Source: Nitrospirota bacterium (GTDB lineage Bacteria > Nitrospirota_A > Leptospirillia > Leptospirillales > Leptospirillaceae). From it: a stretch of DNA of 34,176 nucleotides. Both the position numbers and the translations under genes were made by a program. The number at the start of each line of letters is the position of its first letter. Position 1 is the first letter of the stretch. Location: positions 1-34,176 of the forward strand of contig JAJYPO010000007.1 in the NCBI GenBank assembly GCA_021795275.1, written 5' to 3'. Positions 23,619 to 31,474 of this stretch are shown one piece after another. The notes under the pieces are model-generated. The model made no database searches. It saw only the letters and a program-made list of their open reading frames with translations, and was not told where the DNA came from.

Positions 23619-23759
23619 TTAACTCCCGAGCATGCAAACTGACGCCCCGTTTTTTCTTGTTTTTACGAACATTGTCGGGAGGGACGCGTGCGGTTTCCCC
23701 TTTGTCCTCCCCTCAGGGCGTCTTTCATTTTGGATTCAGCCAGCCGACGGAGTCAGACA

Positions 23760-24446
23760 ATGGATAGTTTACCCAAAGAAAGTCAATCCCTGGTCCATGT
23801 GTCAATCAATGGAAGGGATTTTGAAGTCCCTGCAGGGTCGACGATGGTCCAGGCAATGTGGTACACGGGCCACGAAGTCATTCATGGGATCGGATGTCTG
23901 GGCGGAGTGTGCGGCGCGTGTGCCACCGTCTATCGCATGAAGGGGGATTTCCGCCTTCGGAATGCCCTGGCCTGCCAGACGCTTGTCCAGGACGGCATGA
24001 GCTTTTCGATGCTTGACTCCTATCCCATCCAGAGGGCCCATTACGATGTGGCGGCATTGACCGATCCCAAGGAGGAGCTGTTCACCTTTTATCCGGAATC
24101 GGCGACCTGCCGGAACTGCAATGCCTGCACCGAAGTCTGTCCCCAGGGGATCGATGTCCGGGACGCGGTGTGGAGGGCCAATTTCGGCGACTTCAAGGCA
24201 GTCGCCGAACTGACGATGAGTTGTGTCATGTGCGGACTGTGCGTCTCGCGGTGCATTGCCGAGATGGCCCCCCATGAAATCGCCCTCTATGCCCGGAGAG
24301 CTTACGGAGCCAAGGAGCTCCCCTTTCCTTCAAACCTCAAGACACGGTTGGGCGAGATAGAAGCGGGAACTTTTTCCCGGGAAATGAACCACCTTCTCAG
24401 CCTTTCTCCCGCTGAACTCAAGAAAGAATGCGAGGTCAAATCCTAG
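23760..24446 (+). CDS. frdB: fumarate reductase iron-sulfur subunit
   Basis: Electron-transfer subunit that would feed electrons to the flavoprotein encoded next. The 228-residue protein has a plant-ferredoxin-type [2Fe-2S] domain with C46, C51, C54 (GCLGGVCGACATV) and C72 (ACQT). It also has two C-x2-C-x2-C-x3-C motifs: C117, C120, C123, C127 (CRNCNACTEVCP) and C155, C158, C161, C165 (CVMCGLCVSRC). That differs from normal SdhB/FrdB, whose third site is a [3Fe-4S] motif, and looks more like TfrB or HdrC ferredoxin domains. The ATG at 23760 follows GGAG; a GTG at 23688 would add 24 residues ahead of the conserved start. It ends one base before the frdA start. No membrane anchor gene is nearby. 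Confidence 0.86.
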   Translation: MDSLPKESQSLVHVSINGRDFEVPAGSTMVQAMWYTGHEVIHGIGCLGGVCGACATVYRMKGDFRLRNALACQTLVQDGMSFSMLDSYPIQRAHYDVAALTDPKEELFTFYPESATCRNCNACTEVCPQGIDVRDAVWRANFGDFKAVAELTMSCVMCGLCVSRCIAEMAPHEIALYARRAYGAKELPFPSNLKTRLGEIEAGTFSREMNHLLSLSPAELKKECEVKS

Positions 24447-24447
24447 A

Positions 24448-26043
24448 ATGTCCGACCTGGTCGAATCGTTTTATTCCCGAATGCCGGTTCTTGACGAAAC
24501 CCCTCCGGCGGCCCTTTCACCCGAAGATCGTCAGAGACTTCTCAAGTCCTTCTATCCCGACTACCGACCCGAAGGCAAAGCGACCCTCCGGGTTGGTCCG
24601 GACGCCGGGACGGTTGTTCCCGAGGAGATTGCCACTCTTCTCGAGTCAAGAAGCCGGCTCCAGGGGACGAGGGTGATTCCGGACCATCCCGACCGGGAGG
24701 TGGATCTCCTCATTATCGGAGGGGGGGGAGCGGGAATCACCGCGGCCCTGTATGCGGCGGAGCAGGGGGTCAGCGTTCTTCTCACGACAAAACTTCGGGT
24801 TGGGGATTCCAACACGGTTATGGCCGAAGGGGGAATCCAGTCGGCCCTGGGAGAGGGGGACAGTCCTGTCGAACACTTCAGGGACACCTTCCGGGGAGGG
24901 CATGGCGAGAATGACCCGACGCTGCTTTCGGTCCTTGTATCAGAAGGGCCCCGGATGGTGGAATGGCTTGTTTCCCGGGGAATTCTTTTCGACAGGGACC
25001 CCCAGGGCAACCTCTCCCTCCGCAAGGGCGGGGGGACCTCCCGTCCCCGGCTGATTTCGGCCAAGGACTATACCGGACTCGAGTTGATCCGGGTGCTGAA
25101 GGAAGATGTCGTCAATTCTCCCGTGGAGATTCTCGAGTTCTCCCCTGCGGTTGAACTCTTGCAGGGGCCGGGGGGAGCCTGTGCCGGCGCGGTTCTCTGG
25201 GATCTCGACAGCCGGAAGAACATTTTCGTGAAGGCGCGCACGGTCATTCTCGCCACCGGGGGAACCGGACGGCTGCACCTTGGAGGCTTTGCGACCTCCA
25301 ACCATTTCGGCGCCACGGGAGACGGTTTGTGCATGGCGTACCGCATGGGGGCAAAGCTTGTCCATATCGACAGCTTCCAGTACCATCCCACCGGCGTTAT
25401 CTTTCCCTCCGAAATGGCCGGGATGCTGATCACCGAGGCTGTCCGCGGAGCGGGTGCCCGCATGTACAACGCCCTGGGCCGTCGTTTCGTCAACGAACTC
25501 GAAACCCGGGACGTGGTGGCCTCGGCCATCATCCGGGAGTGTTCGGAGGGGAGGGGCGTCCCCACGCCTTCCGGCGCTTTCGGGGTCTACCTCGACCTGG
25601 CCTCGATCGACCGGGATGCGGGGGAGGGAACGGTCACCAAGCGCTTTCCGAATATCGTCAAACTGATGACCCGCCATCATGTGGACCCGACGAAGGTTCC
25701 CATCCTCGTCTACCCGACCCTCCATTACCAGAACGGTGGCATCAAGACCGACGAGAATGCCCACACCTCCATTCCGAATCTCCTCGTGGCAGGGGAAGCT
25801 TCGGGAGGGCTTCATGGAACCAACCGGCTCATGGGAAATTCCCTTCTCGAGCTTTTTGTCTTCGGACGAAGGGCGGGGCTTGAGGGCTCGAAAGAAGCCA
25901 AGGAAAGGGCCCCTTTTTCCTGGAAAGAGGTGTCCCTGGCCCATGTCGAGAACTTCGAGCAGGCCCTGGCCCGAGAGTTTAAGGGGGCGGAGCGTCCGAT
26001 AGCGCCGACTCTTTTTCCCGATTATCGCCGCAAGGATTCCTGA
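24448..26043 (+). CDS. frdA: fumarate reductase/succinate dehydrogenase flavoprotein subunit
   Basis: Catalytic subunit, predicted to reduce fumarate to succinate in the reductive TCA cycle. In the 531 residues, the FAD site GGGGAGITAALYA is at 91-103. Active-site residues are kept: H313 (QYHPTG), T329/E330 and R333 (ITEAVRGAG), the proton-shuttle R354 (ETRDVVASA), H426 (LHYQNGG), and R460 (GTNRLMGNS). The His that normally binds FAD covalently is replaced by N122 (DSNTVMAEGG), so FAD should be non-covalent. There is an unusual extension of about 85 residues before the FAD site, and the C-terminal region is shorter than usual. L-aspartate oxidase is a relative with non-covalent FAD, but the frdB partner argues for fumarate reductase. 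It is followed by sucC after 45 bases. Confidence 0.88.
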   Translation: MSDLVESFYSRMPVLDETPPAALSPEDRQRLLKSFYPDYRPEGKATLRVGPDAGTVVPEEIATLLESRSRLQGTRVIPDHPDREVDLLIIGGGGAGITAALYAAEQGVSVLLTTKLRVGDSNTVMAEGGIQSALGEGDSPVEHFRDTFRGGHGENDPTLLSVLVSEGPRMVEWLVSRGILFDRDPQGNLSLRKGGGTSRPRLISAKDYTGLELIRVLKEDVVNSPVEILEFSPAVELLQGPGGACAGAVLWDLDSRKNIFVKARTVILATGGTGRLHLGGFATSNHFGATGDGLCMAYRMGAKLVHIDSFQYHPTGVIFPSEMAGMLITEAVRGAGARMYNALGRRFVNELETRDVVASAIIRECSEGRGVPTPSGAFGVYLDLASIDRDAGEGTVTKRFPNIVKLMTRHHVDPTKVPILVYPTLHYQNGGIKTDENAHTSIPNLLVAGEASGGLHGTNRLMGNSLLELFVFGRRAGLEGSKEAKERAPFSWKEVSLAHVENFEQALAREFKGAERPIAPTLFPDYRRKDS

Positions 26044-26088
26044 GAGAACTTCCGGTAACATCACAAATCCTAACGAGAGGAGAAGGTC

Positions 26089-27276
26089 TTGAATATTCAT
26101 GAATACCAGGCCAAGGAGCTCTTCAGAAGCTATGGCGTGCCTGTCCCGTCCGGGGTTGTCGTGGATTCGGCCGAAGAGGCGCGAACTCTGATCGAGAGCA
26201 AGGCGGGCATCTTTGGCGGAACTGCCCAGGTCTTTGCTGTCAAGGCCCAGATCCATGCGGGAGGACGGGGCAAGGCGGGGGGCGTCAAGATCGCAAAGAA
26301 CACGTCGGACATTCCTGGCTTTGTGGCGGCTCTTCTGGGAAAGACGCTGGTGACCCATCAGACGGGTCCCGAAGGACGCCTGGTGCGCAAGGTCTGGATC
26401 GAGGAGGGGGCTGCCATTTCAAGGGAGTTCTACCTGAGCCTGGTCCTGGACCGGTCGAGCCGTAGGATCTCGATCCTTGCCAGCACGGAGGGGGGCATGG
26501 AGATCGAAGAGGTCTCCGCCTCCCATCCTGAGAAGATCCTGACCCTTTCTGTCGATCCGGAGATCGGATGCAAGGGATTTGTCGGCCGGCGTGTGGCAGC
26601 ATTTCTGGGATTGCCTGTCAACCTTTACAATTCCTTCTCGGCCCTTCTCGCCAACCTGTACCGGTTTTTCACCGAGACCGACTGCATGATGGTCGAAATC
26701 AATCCTCTGATCCTGACAGGCGAAGGACGGCTCCTGGCCCTCGACGCGAAGGTCTCCTTTGACGACAATGCCCTCTATCGTCAGGACAATGTGCTGGCCC
26801 TTAGGGATCTGTTCGAGGAGAACGAGCTCGAGATCGAGGCCTCGAAACACAGACTCAACTACGTCAAGCTTGATGGATCGATCGCCTGCATGGTCAACGG
26901 GGCCGGACTGGCGATGGCAACGATGGATGTCATTGCCCTGGCCGGAGGGACACCGGCCAACTTCCTTGACGTGGGAGGAGGGGCCAGCAAGGAGACCGTC
27001 GAACAGGCCTTCAGAATCCTTCTTGGAGATCCGGCTGTCAAGGGAATTTTTGTCAACATCTTTGGCGGGATTGTCCGGTGCGAACGGATTGCGGGAGGCA
27101 TCATCGCCGCAGCGAAGGATGTCAAACTCCACGTCCCTCTGGTGGTCCGGCTCCAGGGGACGAATGCCAAGGAAGGACGCGAAATGCTGAGGGATTCGGG
27201 ACTGAATCTGCAGGTCGCCGAGGAACTATTCGAGGGAGCGGAAAAAATCGTTCTGGCCGTGAAAGGAGCAAAATGA
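26089..27276 (+). CDS. sucC: succinyl-CoA synthetase beta subunit
   Basis: ATP-grasp subunit of the reversible succinate + CoA + ATP to succinyl-CoA reaction. In this cluster it would activate the succinate made by fumarate reductase. The 395-residue protein starts [20 protein letters not shown] (first residue read as Met) from a TTG at 26089 with GGAGAAGG upstream; the whole N-terminus matches SucC. Visible motifs are [18 protein letters not shown] (nucleotide grip), [13 protein letters not shown] (Mg2+), [12 protein letters not shown] and [13 protein letters not shown]. It overlaps sucD by four bases (ATGA). Closer to canonical SucC than ccsA at 17257. Confidence 0.95.
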   Translation: MNIHEYQAKELFRSYGVPVPSGVVVDSAEEARTLIESKAGIFGGTAQVFAVKAQIHAGGRGKAGGVKIAKNTSDIPGFVAALLGKTLVTHQTGPEGRLVRKVWIEEGAAISREFYLSLVLDRSSRRISILASTEGGMEIEEVSASHPEKILTLSVDPEIGCKGFVGRRVAAFLGLPVNLYNSFSALLANLYRFFTETDCMMVEINPLILTGEGRLLALDAKVSFDDNALYRQDNVLALRDLFEENELEIEASKHRLNYVKLDGSIACMVNGAGLAMATMDVIALAGGTPANFLDVGGGASKETVEQAFRILLGDPAVKGIFVNIFGGIVRCERIAGGIIAAAKDVKLHVPLVVRLQGTNAKEGREMLRDSGLNLQVAEELFEGAEKIVLAVKGAK

Positions 27277-28193
27277 GCATTCTTGTCGACCGGTCGACCC
27301 GGGTCATCGTGCAGGGCATTACCGGCAAGGAGGGCAGTTACCACGCCATGGCCTGCCGGGAATACGGGACATTGGTTCTGGGCGGGGTCACCCCCGGAAA
27401 GGGAGGAACTGTTCACGAGGGCTTCCCTGTGTGGGATTCAGTCCGGGATGCTGTGGAGGCCGTTCATCCGGACGTCTCCCTGATCTTTGTGCCTCCCGCC
27501 TTTGCCGCTGATGCCATCCTTGAGGCGGCGGATGCCGGCATCGAGCTTATCGTCTGCATCACGGAAGGGATTCCGGTTCAGGACATGATGCGCGTCCGCC
27601 GCATTCTCGATATCAGAAATGAAGAGGGAGAAACCGTCCGACTCATCGGTCCCAACTGTCCCGGCATCATCACCCCGGACGGGGCCAAGATCGGGATCAT
27701 GCCTGGCTACATTCACAAGCGTGGCCGTGTTGGCGTTGTATCGCGAAGCGGCACCCTCACCTACGAGGCGGTGTGGCAGCTGACCCAGCTTGGACTCGGG
27801 GAATCCACCTGCGTGGGAATCGGAGGGGACCCCATCCGGGGGCTCAACTTCCGGGATGTCCTGGCGCTTTTTGAAAAGGATCCGGAAACGGAAGCGATTG
27901 TCATGATCGGCGAAATCGGAGGGGAAGACGAGGAGAAGGCCGCTTCCTTTGCACGAGCCCATATGACCAAGCCGATCATCGGATTTATCGCCGGATTGAC
28001 GGCTCCTCCCGGGCGCCGGATGGGCCACGCCGGTGCCATTGTCTCGGGCGGCAAGGGATCGGCCCGGGACAAGATGAAGGCCCTGGAATCCTATGGGGTC
28101 ATCGTGGTCGACAATCCGTCCGTGATCGGACGAACCGTGGCCGAGACGCTCAAATCAGGCTCTTATCGCCGGGTTCCGGCCTGTCACGCATAA
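27273..28193 (+). CDS. sucD: succinyl-CoA synthetase alpha subunit
   Basis: CoA-binding subunit with the phosphorylated histidine. The 306-residue protein has [15 protein letters not shown] and [19 protein letters not shown] (CoA site), [35 protein letters not shown], and the active histidine in [15 protein letters not shown]. Length and motifs are standard for SucD. The ATG at 27273 overlaps the sucC stop (ATGA), with AAAGGAG just upstream, so the two are translationally coupled. A longer in-frame start at 27078 would lie wholly inside sucC and is rejected. Confidence 0.96.
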   Translation: MSILVDRSTRVIVQGITGKEGSYHAMACREYGTLVLGGVTPGKGGTVHEGFPVWDSVRDAVEAVHPDVSLIFVPPAFAADAILEAADAGIELIVCITEGIPVQDMMRVRRILDIRNEEGETVRLIGPNCPGIITPDGAKIGIMPGYIHKRGRVGVVSRSGTLTYEAVWQLTQLGLGESTCVGIGGDPIRGLNFRDVLALFEKDPETEAIVMIGEIGGEDEEKAASFARAHMTKPIIGFIAGLTAPPGRRMGHAGAIVSGGKGSARDKMKALESYGVIVVDNPSVIGRTVAETLKSGSYRRVPACHA

Positions 28194-28225
28194 CTGGACT
28201 CAACAAAATCTGAAAGGAAAACGAT

Positions 28226-28687
28226 ATGGCATCAGAAATAAAGGTCGGGGATGTGGCTCCGGATTTTACCCTTGAGGATCAGGACAAGAAGCCTGTGACC
28301 CTCTCCTCCTACCGGGGGAAGAAAAATGTTGTCCTGGCTTTCTATCCCCTTGACTGGAGCCCCATCTGTACCAATGAAAATACCTGCTTTTCAAATGATC
28401 TTCCCCGTTTCGAGGATGCCAATGCGGTCGTTTTGGGCATCAGCACCGACAGCACCTTCTGTCACAAGGCCTGGAAGGAGTCCCTCAAGCTCAAGCAGAC
28501 GCTTCTTTCCGACATCAAGAGGATGGTCTGCAAGGATTATGGGCTTTATATCGAAGAGGCCAACATCAACAAGCGGGCGACGGTGATTGTCGACAAAAAG
28601 GGAATTGTTCGATATGTGAAGGTTCAGGAGATCCTGACAGCCCGTGACGATCAGGAAATTCTGGGAGAGCTCAAGAAGCTGGCCTGA
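28226..28687 (+). CDS. peroxiredoxin (AhpC/TSA family)
   Basis: Thiol peroxidase reducing hydrogen peroxide and organic peroxides. The 153-residue thioredoxin-fold protein has [20 protein letters not shown], then the peroxidatic cysteine in [14 protein letters not shown] (the SPICT stretch replaces the usual TPVCT), and further Cys residues in NTCF, TFCHK and MVCKD that may serve as resolving cysteines. The ATG at 28226 follows GAAAGGAAAAC. It lies 32 bases after sucD and may share its transcript, ending at the terminator at 28709. Aerobic iron oxidation makes peroxide, and the reductive TCA iron-sulfur enzymes would benefit from protection (inference). Confidence 0.93.
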   Translation: MASEIKVGDVAPDFTLEDQDKKPVTLSSYRGKKNVVLAFYPLDWSPICTNENTCFSNDLPRFEDANAVVLGISTDSTFCHKAWKESLKLKQTLLSDIKRMVCKDYGLYIEEANINKRATVIVDKKGIVRYVKVQEILTARDDQEILGELKKLA

Positions 28688-28708
28688 TTTCTGTCGGGTC
28701 GCAAGAGA

Positions 28709-28738
28709 GAAAGGCCTCCCCTTGGGGAGGCCTTTTCT
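28709..28738. terminator. terminator between convergent genes
   Basis: Perfect stem AAAGGCCTCCCC/GGGGAGGCCTTT with a two-base TT loop in the centre (28710-28735), followed by TTCT on the plus strand and TTTCTC on the minus strand. It probably serves the peroxiredoxin transcript and, less well, the convergent lipoprotein transcript. Confidence 0.85.
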
Positions 28739-28757
28739 GATTTAAGAGACCCGGAGG

Positions 28758-29327
28758 CTATTCGCCGGAAGAGGTGTAATGATTTGAGGGTGAGACTCCC
28801 CCCGGGAGGGGAACCACAAGCCTGACCTCATCGAAGGTGGCTGTCTGGGGATAGGAGTAGGACAGGTGAAGGATGAGCTTCCGGGGGGTCGGCGGTGGAC
28901 CCGGAAGAATGAAAAGAAGCGGAAGGGTTTTTTTGGAGATGGCGGGAACGACCCAGTCCTGGTGCGACATGTAATGGTCCGTCCAGTCTGATTTCCACGA
29001 GGCCGGATAGAGGTTCTTGAAGGGCTTGTTGGCGTTCTTGAGGATGAAGCGGTAACTTTTCTTCCCTCTCAGGCGGAAATGCTGATCGTTGGCAGTCAGG
29101 TCAAGGATGTTTTCCCGAAGATGGATTCGGAGTGTCCTCGCTCCCTTGTCCTCGATCTCGATCGGGAGAAGGATGTAGGTGATGCCGTTCTTTTCTTCCA
29201 TCACCGGGGCCGAAGGATGGAATCTCAGGGGAGAGTGGGTCCGGATCGTACAGGCGGAAAGAAGGATCAGGCTGAGGAGAGCGAGACCCGCCTTCCCCGC
29301 CTCCTGGAGAAAAAACTTTTTCATCAA
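28758..29327 (-). CDS. predicted lipoprotein of unknown function
   Basis: A 189-residue protein with a type II signal peptide: basic MMKKFF start, hydrophobic GLALLSLILL, and the lipobox LSAC with the lipidated Cys at 26. After it come beta-rich segments (ITYILLPIEIEDKGARTLRI, FRLRGKKSYRFILKNANK, LILHLSYSYPQTATFDEVRL). No catalytic motif or family was recognised. The residue after the Cys is Thr, so outer-membrane sorting is possible. It starts 25 bases after the stop of the zinc-ribbon gene and is probably co-transcribed with it. The downstream end abuts the terminator at 28709. Confidence 0.8.
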   Translation of the reverse strand: MMKKFFLQEAGKAGLALLSLILLSACTIRTHSPLRFHPSAPVMEEKNGITYILLPIEIEDKGARTLRIHLRENILDLTANDQHFRLRGKKSYRFILKNANKPFKNLYPASWKSDWTDHYMSHQDWVVPAISKKTLPLLFILPGPPPTPRKLILHLSYSYPQTATFDEVRLVVPLPGGVSPSNHYTSSGE

Positions 29328-29352
29328 AGGTCTTTCGCAGGATTATCGATGA

Positions 29353-29589
29353 TTACCCGCACCCGCATCCTCCTCCGCAGCAGCCTCCCCCTCCGGAGGG
29401 CTGGGTCGCCGGGGCGGCAAACTCGGATCCGGGAGCTCCAGCCACGGCGCTGGCAAAGGAAGACGGAATCTTTCTGAGATCGAGACTCTTGCATTTCGTG
29501 CACTCCGTCTCTCCCGGGCCGGTCCTGATCGACTGAAGCTTGGAAAATACATTGCCACAGGTATTGCAGGAATATTCGTAGATAGGCAT
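29353..29589 (-). CDS. FmdB-family zinc-ribbon protein
   Basis: A 78-residue protein beginning MPIYEYSCNTCGNVF, then ECTKCKSLDLRKIPSSFA: two CxxC pairs that form a zinc ribbon of the FmdB/CxxC_CxxC_SSSS family, whose molecular role is unsettled. The C-terminus is a Gly/Cys-rich tail (GGGGCCGGGCGCG) that could bind metal. The ATG at 29589 has an AGGAGGAG site. A long in-frame extension upstream, to 30216, runs antisense through mraZ and is not coding. It is divergent from mraZ and likely first in a two-gene unit with the lipoprotein. Confidence 0.88.
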   Translation of the reverse strand: MPIYEYSCNTCGNVFSKLQSIRTGPGETECTKCKSLDLRKIPSSFASAVAGAPGSEFAAPATQPSGGGGCCGGGCGCG

Positions 29590-29729
29590 TGACTCCTCCT
29601 GGCATGGGTTCTTGTCTGGTCTCATTTTCTCATACACTCTCCTCTTCTTCAAGCATGAATCCCTTGAAACACGTGACAGTCTTCCGTCGAAACCCAAGAA
29701 ATGAGGGAGAAAAAAGTGGTGGGGAAATA

Positions 29730-29757
29730 TTGACAGTTTTAATCCTCTCTCTATAAT
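29730..29757 (+). promoter_or_regulatory. strong promoter of the dcw cluster
   Basis: Both hexamers are perfect: TTGACA (29730-29735) and TATAAT (29752-29757), spaced by 16 bases. Transcription should start near 29764, about 30 bases before the mraZ ATG. Confidence 0.82.
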
Positions 29758-29769
29758 GAGGGGTGAAGA

Positions 29770-29799
29770 GTGGGGAAAGGTGGGGGGAAGTGGATGGGA
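29770..29799 (+). promoter_or_regulatory. MraZ-box-like direct repeats
   Basis: Three 10-base repeats in exact phase begin GTGG at 29770, 29780 and 29790 (GTGGGGAAAG, GTGGGGGGAA, GTGGATGGGA). MraZ is known to bind TGGGN repeats separated by five bases upstream of its own gene. Here they lie after the start of transcription and overlap the ribosome site and first codons. Confidence 0.6.
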
Positions 29800-30237
29800 T
29801 TTTTCCGCGGACGGTTTCTTCATAGTCTGGATGCCAAGGGACGGGTCGCGATCCCCCAGCGTTTTCGCGAAGCGTTGGGGGGGAACGAGGAAGACCTCCG
29901 CCTTGTCATGAGCGTCGATCCCGAAGGATGTCTGGTGGTCTATCCCGAACCCGCCTGGATCGAGCTCGAGCGGAAGTGGGAAGAGCTTCCCCAGATGAAC
30001 GATGATCTCCGGACCTATCTCCGGTTCATGGTCGGTTGGGCCTCGGAAGGCGTCCTTGACCGTCAGGGACGCATTCTCGTTCCGCCTCCTCTCAGGGACT
30101 ATGCCGGCCTTGATCACGAAGTCTGGTTTGTCGGGCTTCTTCACAAGTTCGAAATGTGGAACGGAGAGCGGCTGGGATTGGCCACGGGTCCGGAAAAGGT
30201 CCGGTCGGTGACCCAAAAACTTTCGGGGCTTTTTTGA
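29794..30237 (+). CDS. mraZ: transcriptional regulator MraZ
   Basis: DNA-binding regulator of the division and cell-wall cluster, related to AbrB-fold proteins and forming ring oligomers. The 147-residue protein has two MraZ repeats: FRGRFLHSLDAKGRVAIPQR (first) and VGWASEGVLDRQGRILVPPP (second), each with the DxxGR signature. I chose the ATG at 29794, giving the family-typical MGFFRGRF start after GGGGGGAAG; an in-frame GTG at 29770 would add eight Gly/Lys-rich residues. First gene of the cluster; its stop overlaps the likely rsmH start. It probably represses its own promoter through the repeats at 29770-29799. Confidence 0.94.
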   Translation: MGFFRGRFLHSLDAKGRVAIPQRFREALGGNEEDLRLVMSVDPEGCLVVYPEPAWIELERKWEELPQMNDDLRTYLRFMVGWASEGVLDRQGRILVPPPLRDYAGLDHEVWFVGLLHKFEMWNGERLGLATGPEKVRSVTQKLSGLF

Positions 30238-31139
30238 AGGGGCCTGACGGATCAGGACATCGTCCTGTCATGCTTTCAGAAACCATGCATTGGCTCGATG
30301 TGCGCAAGGATCTCTGGTATGTCGACGCCAATTTGGGTGGAGGAGGTCATTCCCGGGCGATTCTTGAGCGGGGAGGGCTGGTTCTGGCCATCGACCGGGA
30401 CAAGAGTGCCGTGGACCGCTTTCTTGAGGAGTCGGGTGAGGCCTTTGCCGGCCGGTTTGTGGTGATCCACGGAAACAATGCGGACATTGCCGTTCACGTG
30501 CAAAGTGCCCGGGTCAGGGTTTCCGGGATCCTGTTCGACCTGGGCTGGTCGACGATCCAGGGAGAGGAGGCAGAGCGAGGGCTGTCCTTTTCTGAGGAAG
30601 GCCCCTTGGACATGCGCCTGGATCCGACATCGGGAGAGACGGCCGGAGAGCTTCTGGAGCGGGCTTCCGAAGACGAACTGTCCGACCTTCTTTCGGAAGG
30701 AGACGAACCCCTGGCGATTCCCGTGGCACGGGCTCTCGTTCAGGCCAGAAAATCCGGAAGGCTTCCGAGAACAACCTTGGAACTCGCCGGCTTCGTCTCC
30801 GGAGTTTATTACCGCAAGGGTTTCCGAAGGAGTCGAAGGCATCCGGCCACCCGGGTTTTCATGGCCCTCCGGATCCGGGTCAACAGGGAATATGAAAATC
30901 TCGAGCGTTCCCTGGCCGGATCCCGACAGGTTCTGGAAGAAAAAGGAGGGAGGCTTCTGGTCCTGAGTTTTCATTCGGGGGAGGACCGGATCGTAAAACG
31001 CACCTTCAGAAAATGGGTTTCTGAAGATGCGGCCGGCCTGCTTTTCCGAAAGTCCCTGCAGCCGGGGGAAGAGGAAATCCTTCAAAACCCGCGCGCCCGC
31101 AGTGCCAGGATGAGGGGGGTCTCCTTTGTCGGAAGGTAG
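30234..31139 (+). CDS. rsmH: 16S rRNA (cytosine-1402 N4)-methyltransferase
   Basis: Methylates C1402 of 16S rRNA in the small subunit decoding centre, using S-adenosylmethionine. Family signatures are GHRPVMLSETMHWLD near the start, the SAM loop DANLGGGGHSRAIL, LFDLGWSTIQ, GPLDMRLD, HPATRVFMALRIRVNREYENL, LSFHSGEDRIVK, and NPRARSARMRG at the end. The start is uncertain: the TTG at 30234 makes a TTGA overlap with the mraZ stop and gives the normal length (301 aa), but has no strong ribosome site; an ATG at 30156 lies well inside mraZ, and the ATG at 30270 would cut the conserved HRP. Formerly called mraW. Confidence 0.92.
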   Translation: MKGPDGSGHRPVMLSETMHWLDVRKDLWYVDANLGGGGHSRAILERGGLVLAIDRDKSAVDRFLEESGEAFAGRFVVIHGNNADIAVHVQSARVRVSGILFDLGWSTIQGEEAERGLSFSEEGPLDMRLDPTSGETAGELLERASEDELSDLLSEGDEPLAIPVARALVQARKSGRLPRTTLELAGFVSGVYYRKGFRRSRRHPATRVFMALRIRVNREYENLERSLAGSRQVLEEKGGRLLVLSFHSGEDRIVKRTFRKWVSEDAAGLLFRKSLQPGEEEILQNPRARSARMRGVSFVGR

Positions 31140-31416
31140 CGGGGGAACGGCCTTCTGGGAAAGGAGATCCCTGGCGTTCCTGTTTTTTGTCGGCGGGATC
31201 ATGGCGCTCCTGTTTGCGATGTCCGTGAGCATCGAATCGGTCCGCATCAAGCGGCGCGTGACTCTGCTCAATGAGGAAGTTGCAAAGAGCGAATCCCGGG
31301 AAAAAGAGCTCGAAGAGGAGATGATCTCCCTGACGAGGGAGGCCCGGCTCCGGGGGTATGCCCATGCGAACCACCTGGAAAGGGCCTTGCCGGCGGAGGT
31401 GCTTTATCTCCCTTAA
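31126..31416 (+). CDS. ftsL: FtsL-like division protein
   Basis: A 96-residue bitopic membrane protein in the place where ftsL sits in most dcw clusters. It has a short cytoplasmic N-terminus (SEGSGGTAFWERR), one transmembrane helix (SLAFLFFVGGIMALLFAMSV), then a coiled coil (RRVTLLNEEVAKSESREKELEEEM) and a conserved-looking tail RLRGYAHANHLERA. It would join FtsB and FtsQ in activating septal peptidoglycan synthesis. The start is TTG at 31126, overlapping the rsmH end by 14 bases, with GAGGGGGG seven bases upstream. Sequence is poorly conserved in this family, so the call rests on size, topology and location. Confidence 0.82.
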   Translation: MSEGSGGTAFWERRSLAFLFFVGGIMALLFAMSVSIESVRIKRRVTLLNEEVAKSESREKELEEEMISLTREARLRGYAHANHLERALPAEVLYLP

Positions 31417-31474
31417 ATCCGATTAACAATCATTCCCGGGCGACTGTTTGTGCGTCGTCCTTGGGGCCTTCCCT

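Noticed and set aside
24940..26358. 472-residue minus-strand frame over frdA and sucC
   Set aside because: It crosses two well-recognised genes on the other strand and has no recognisable domain.
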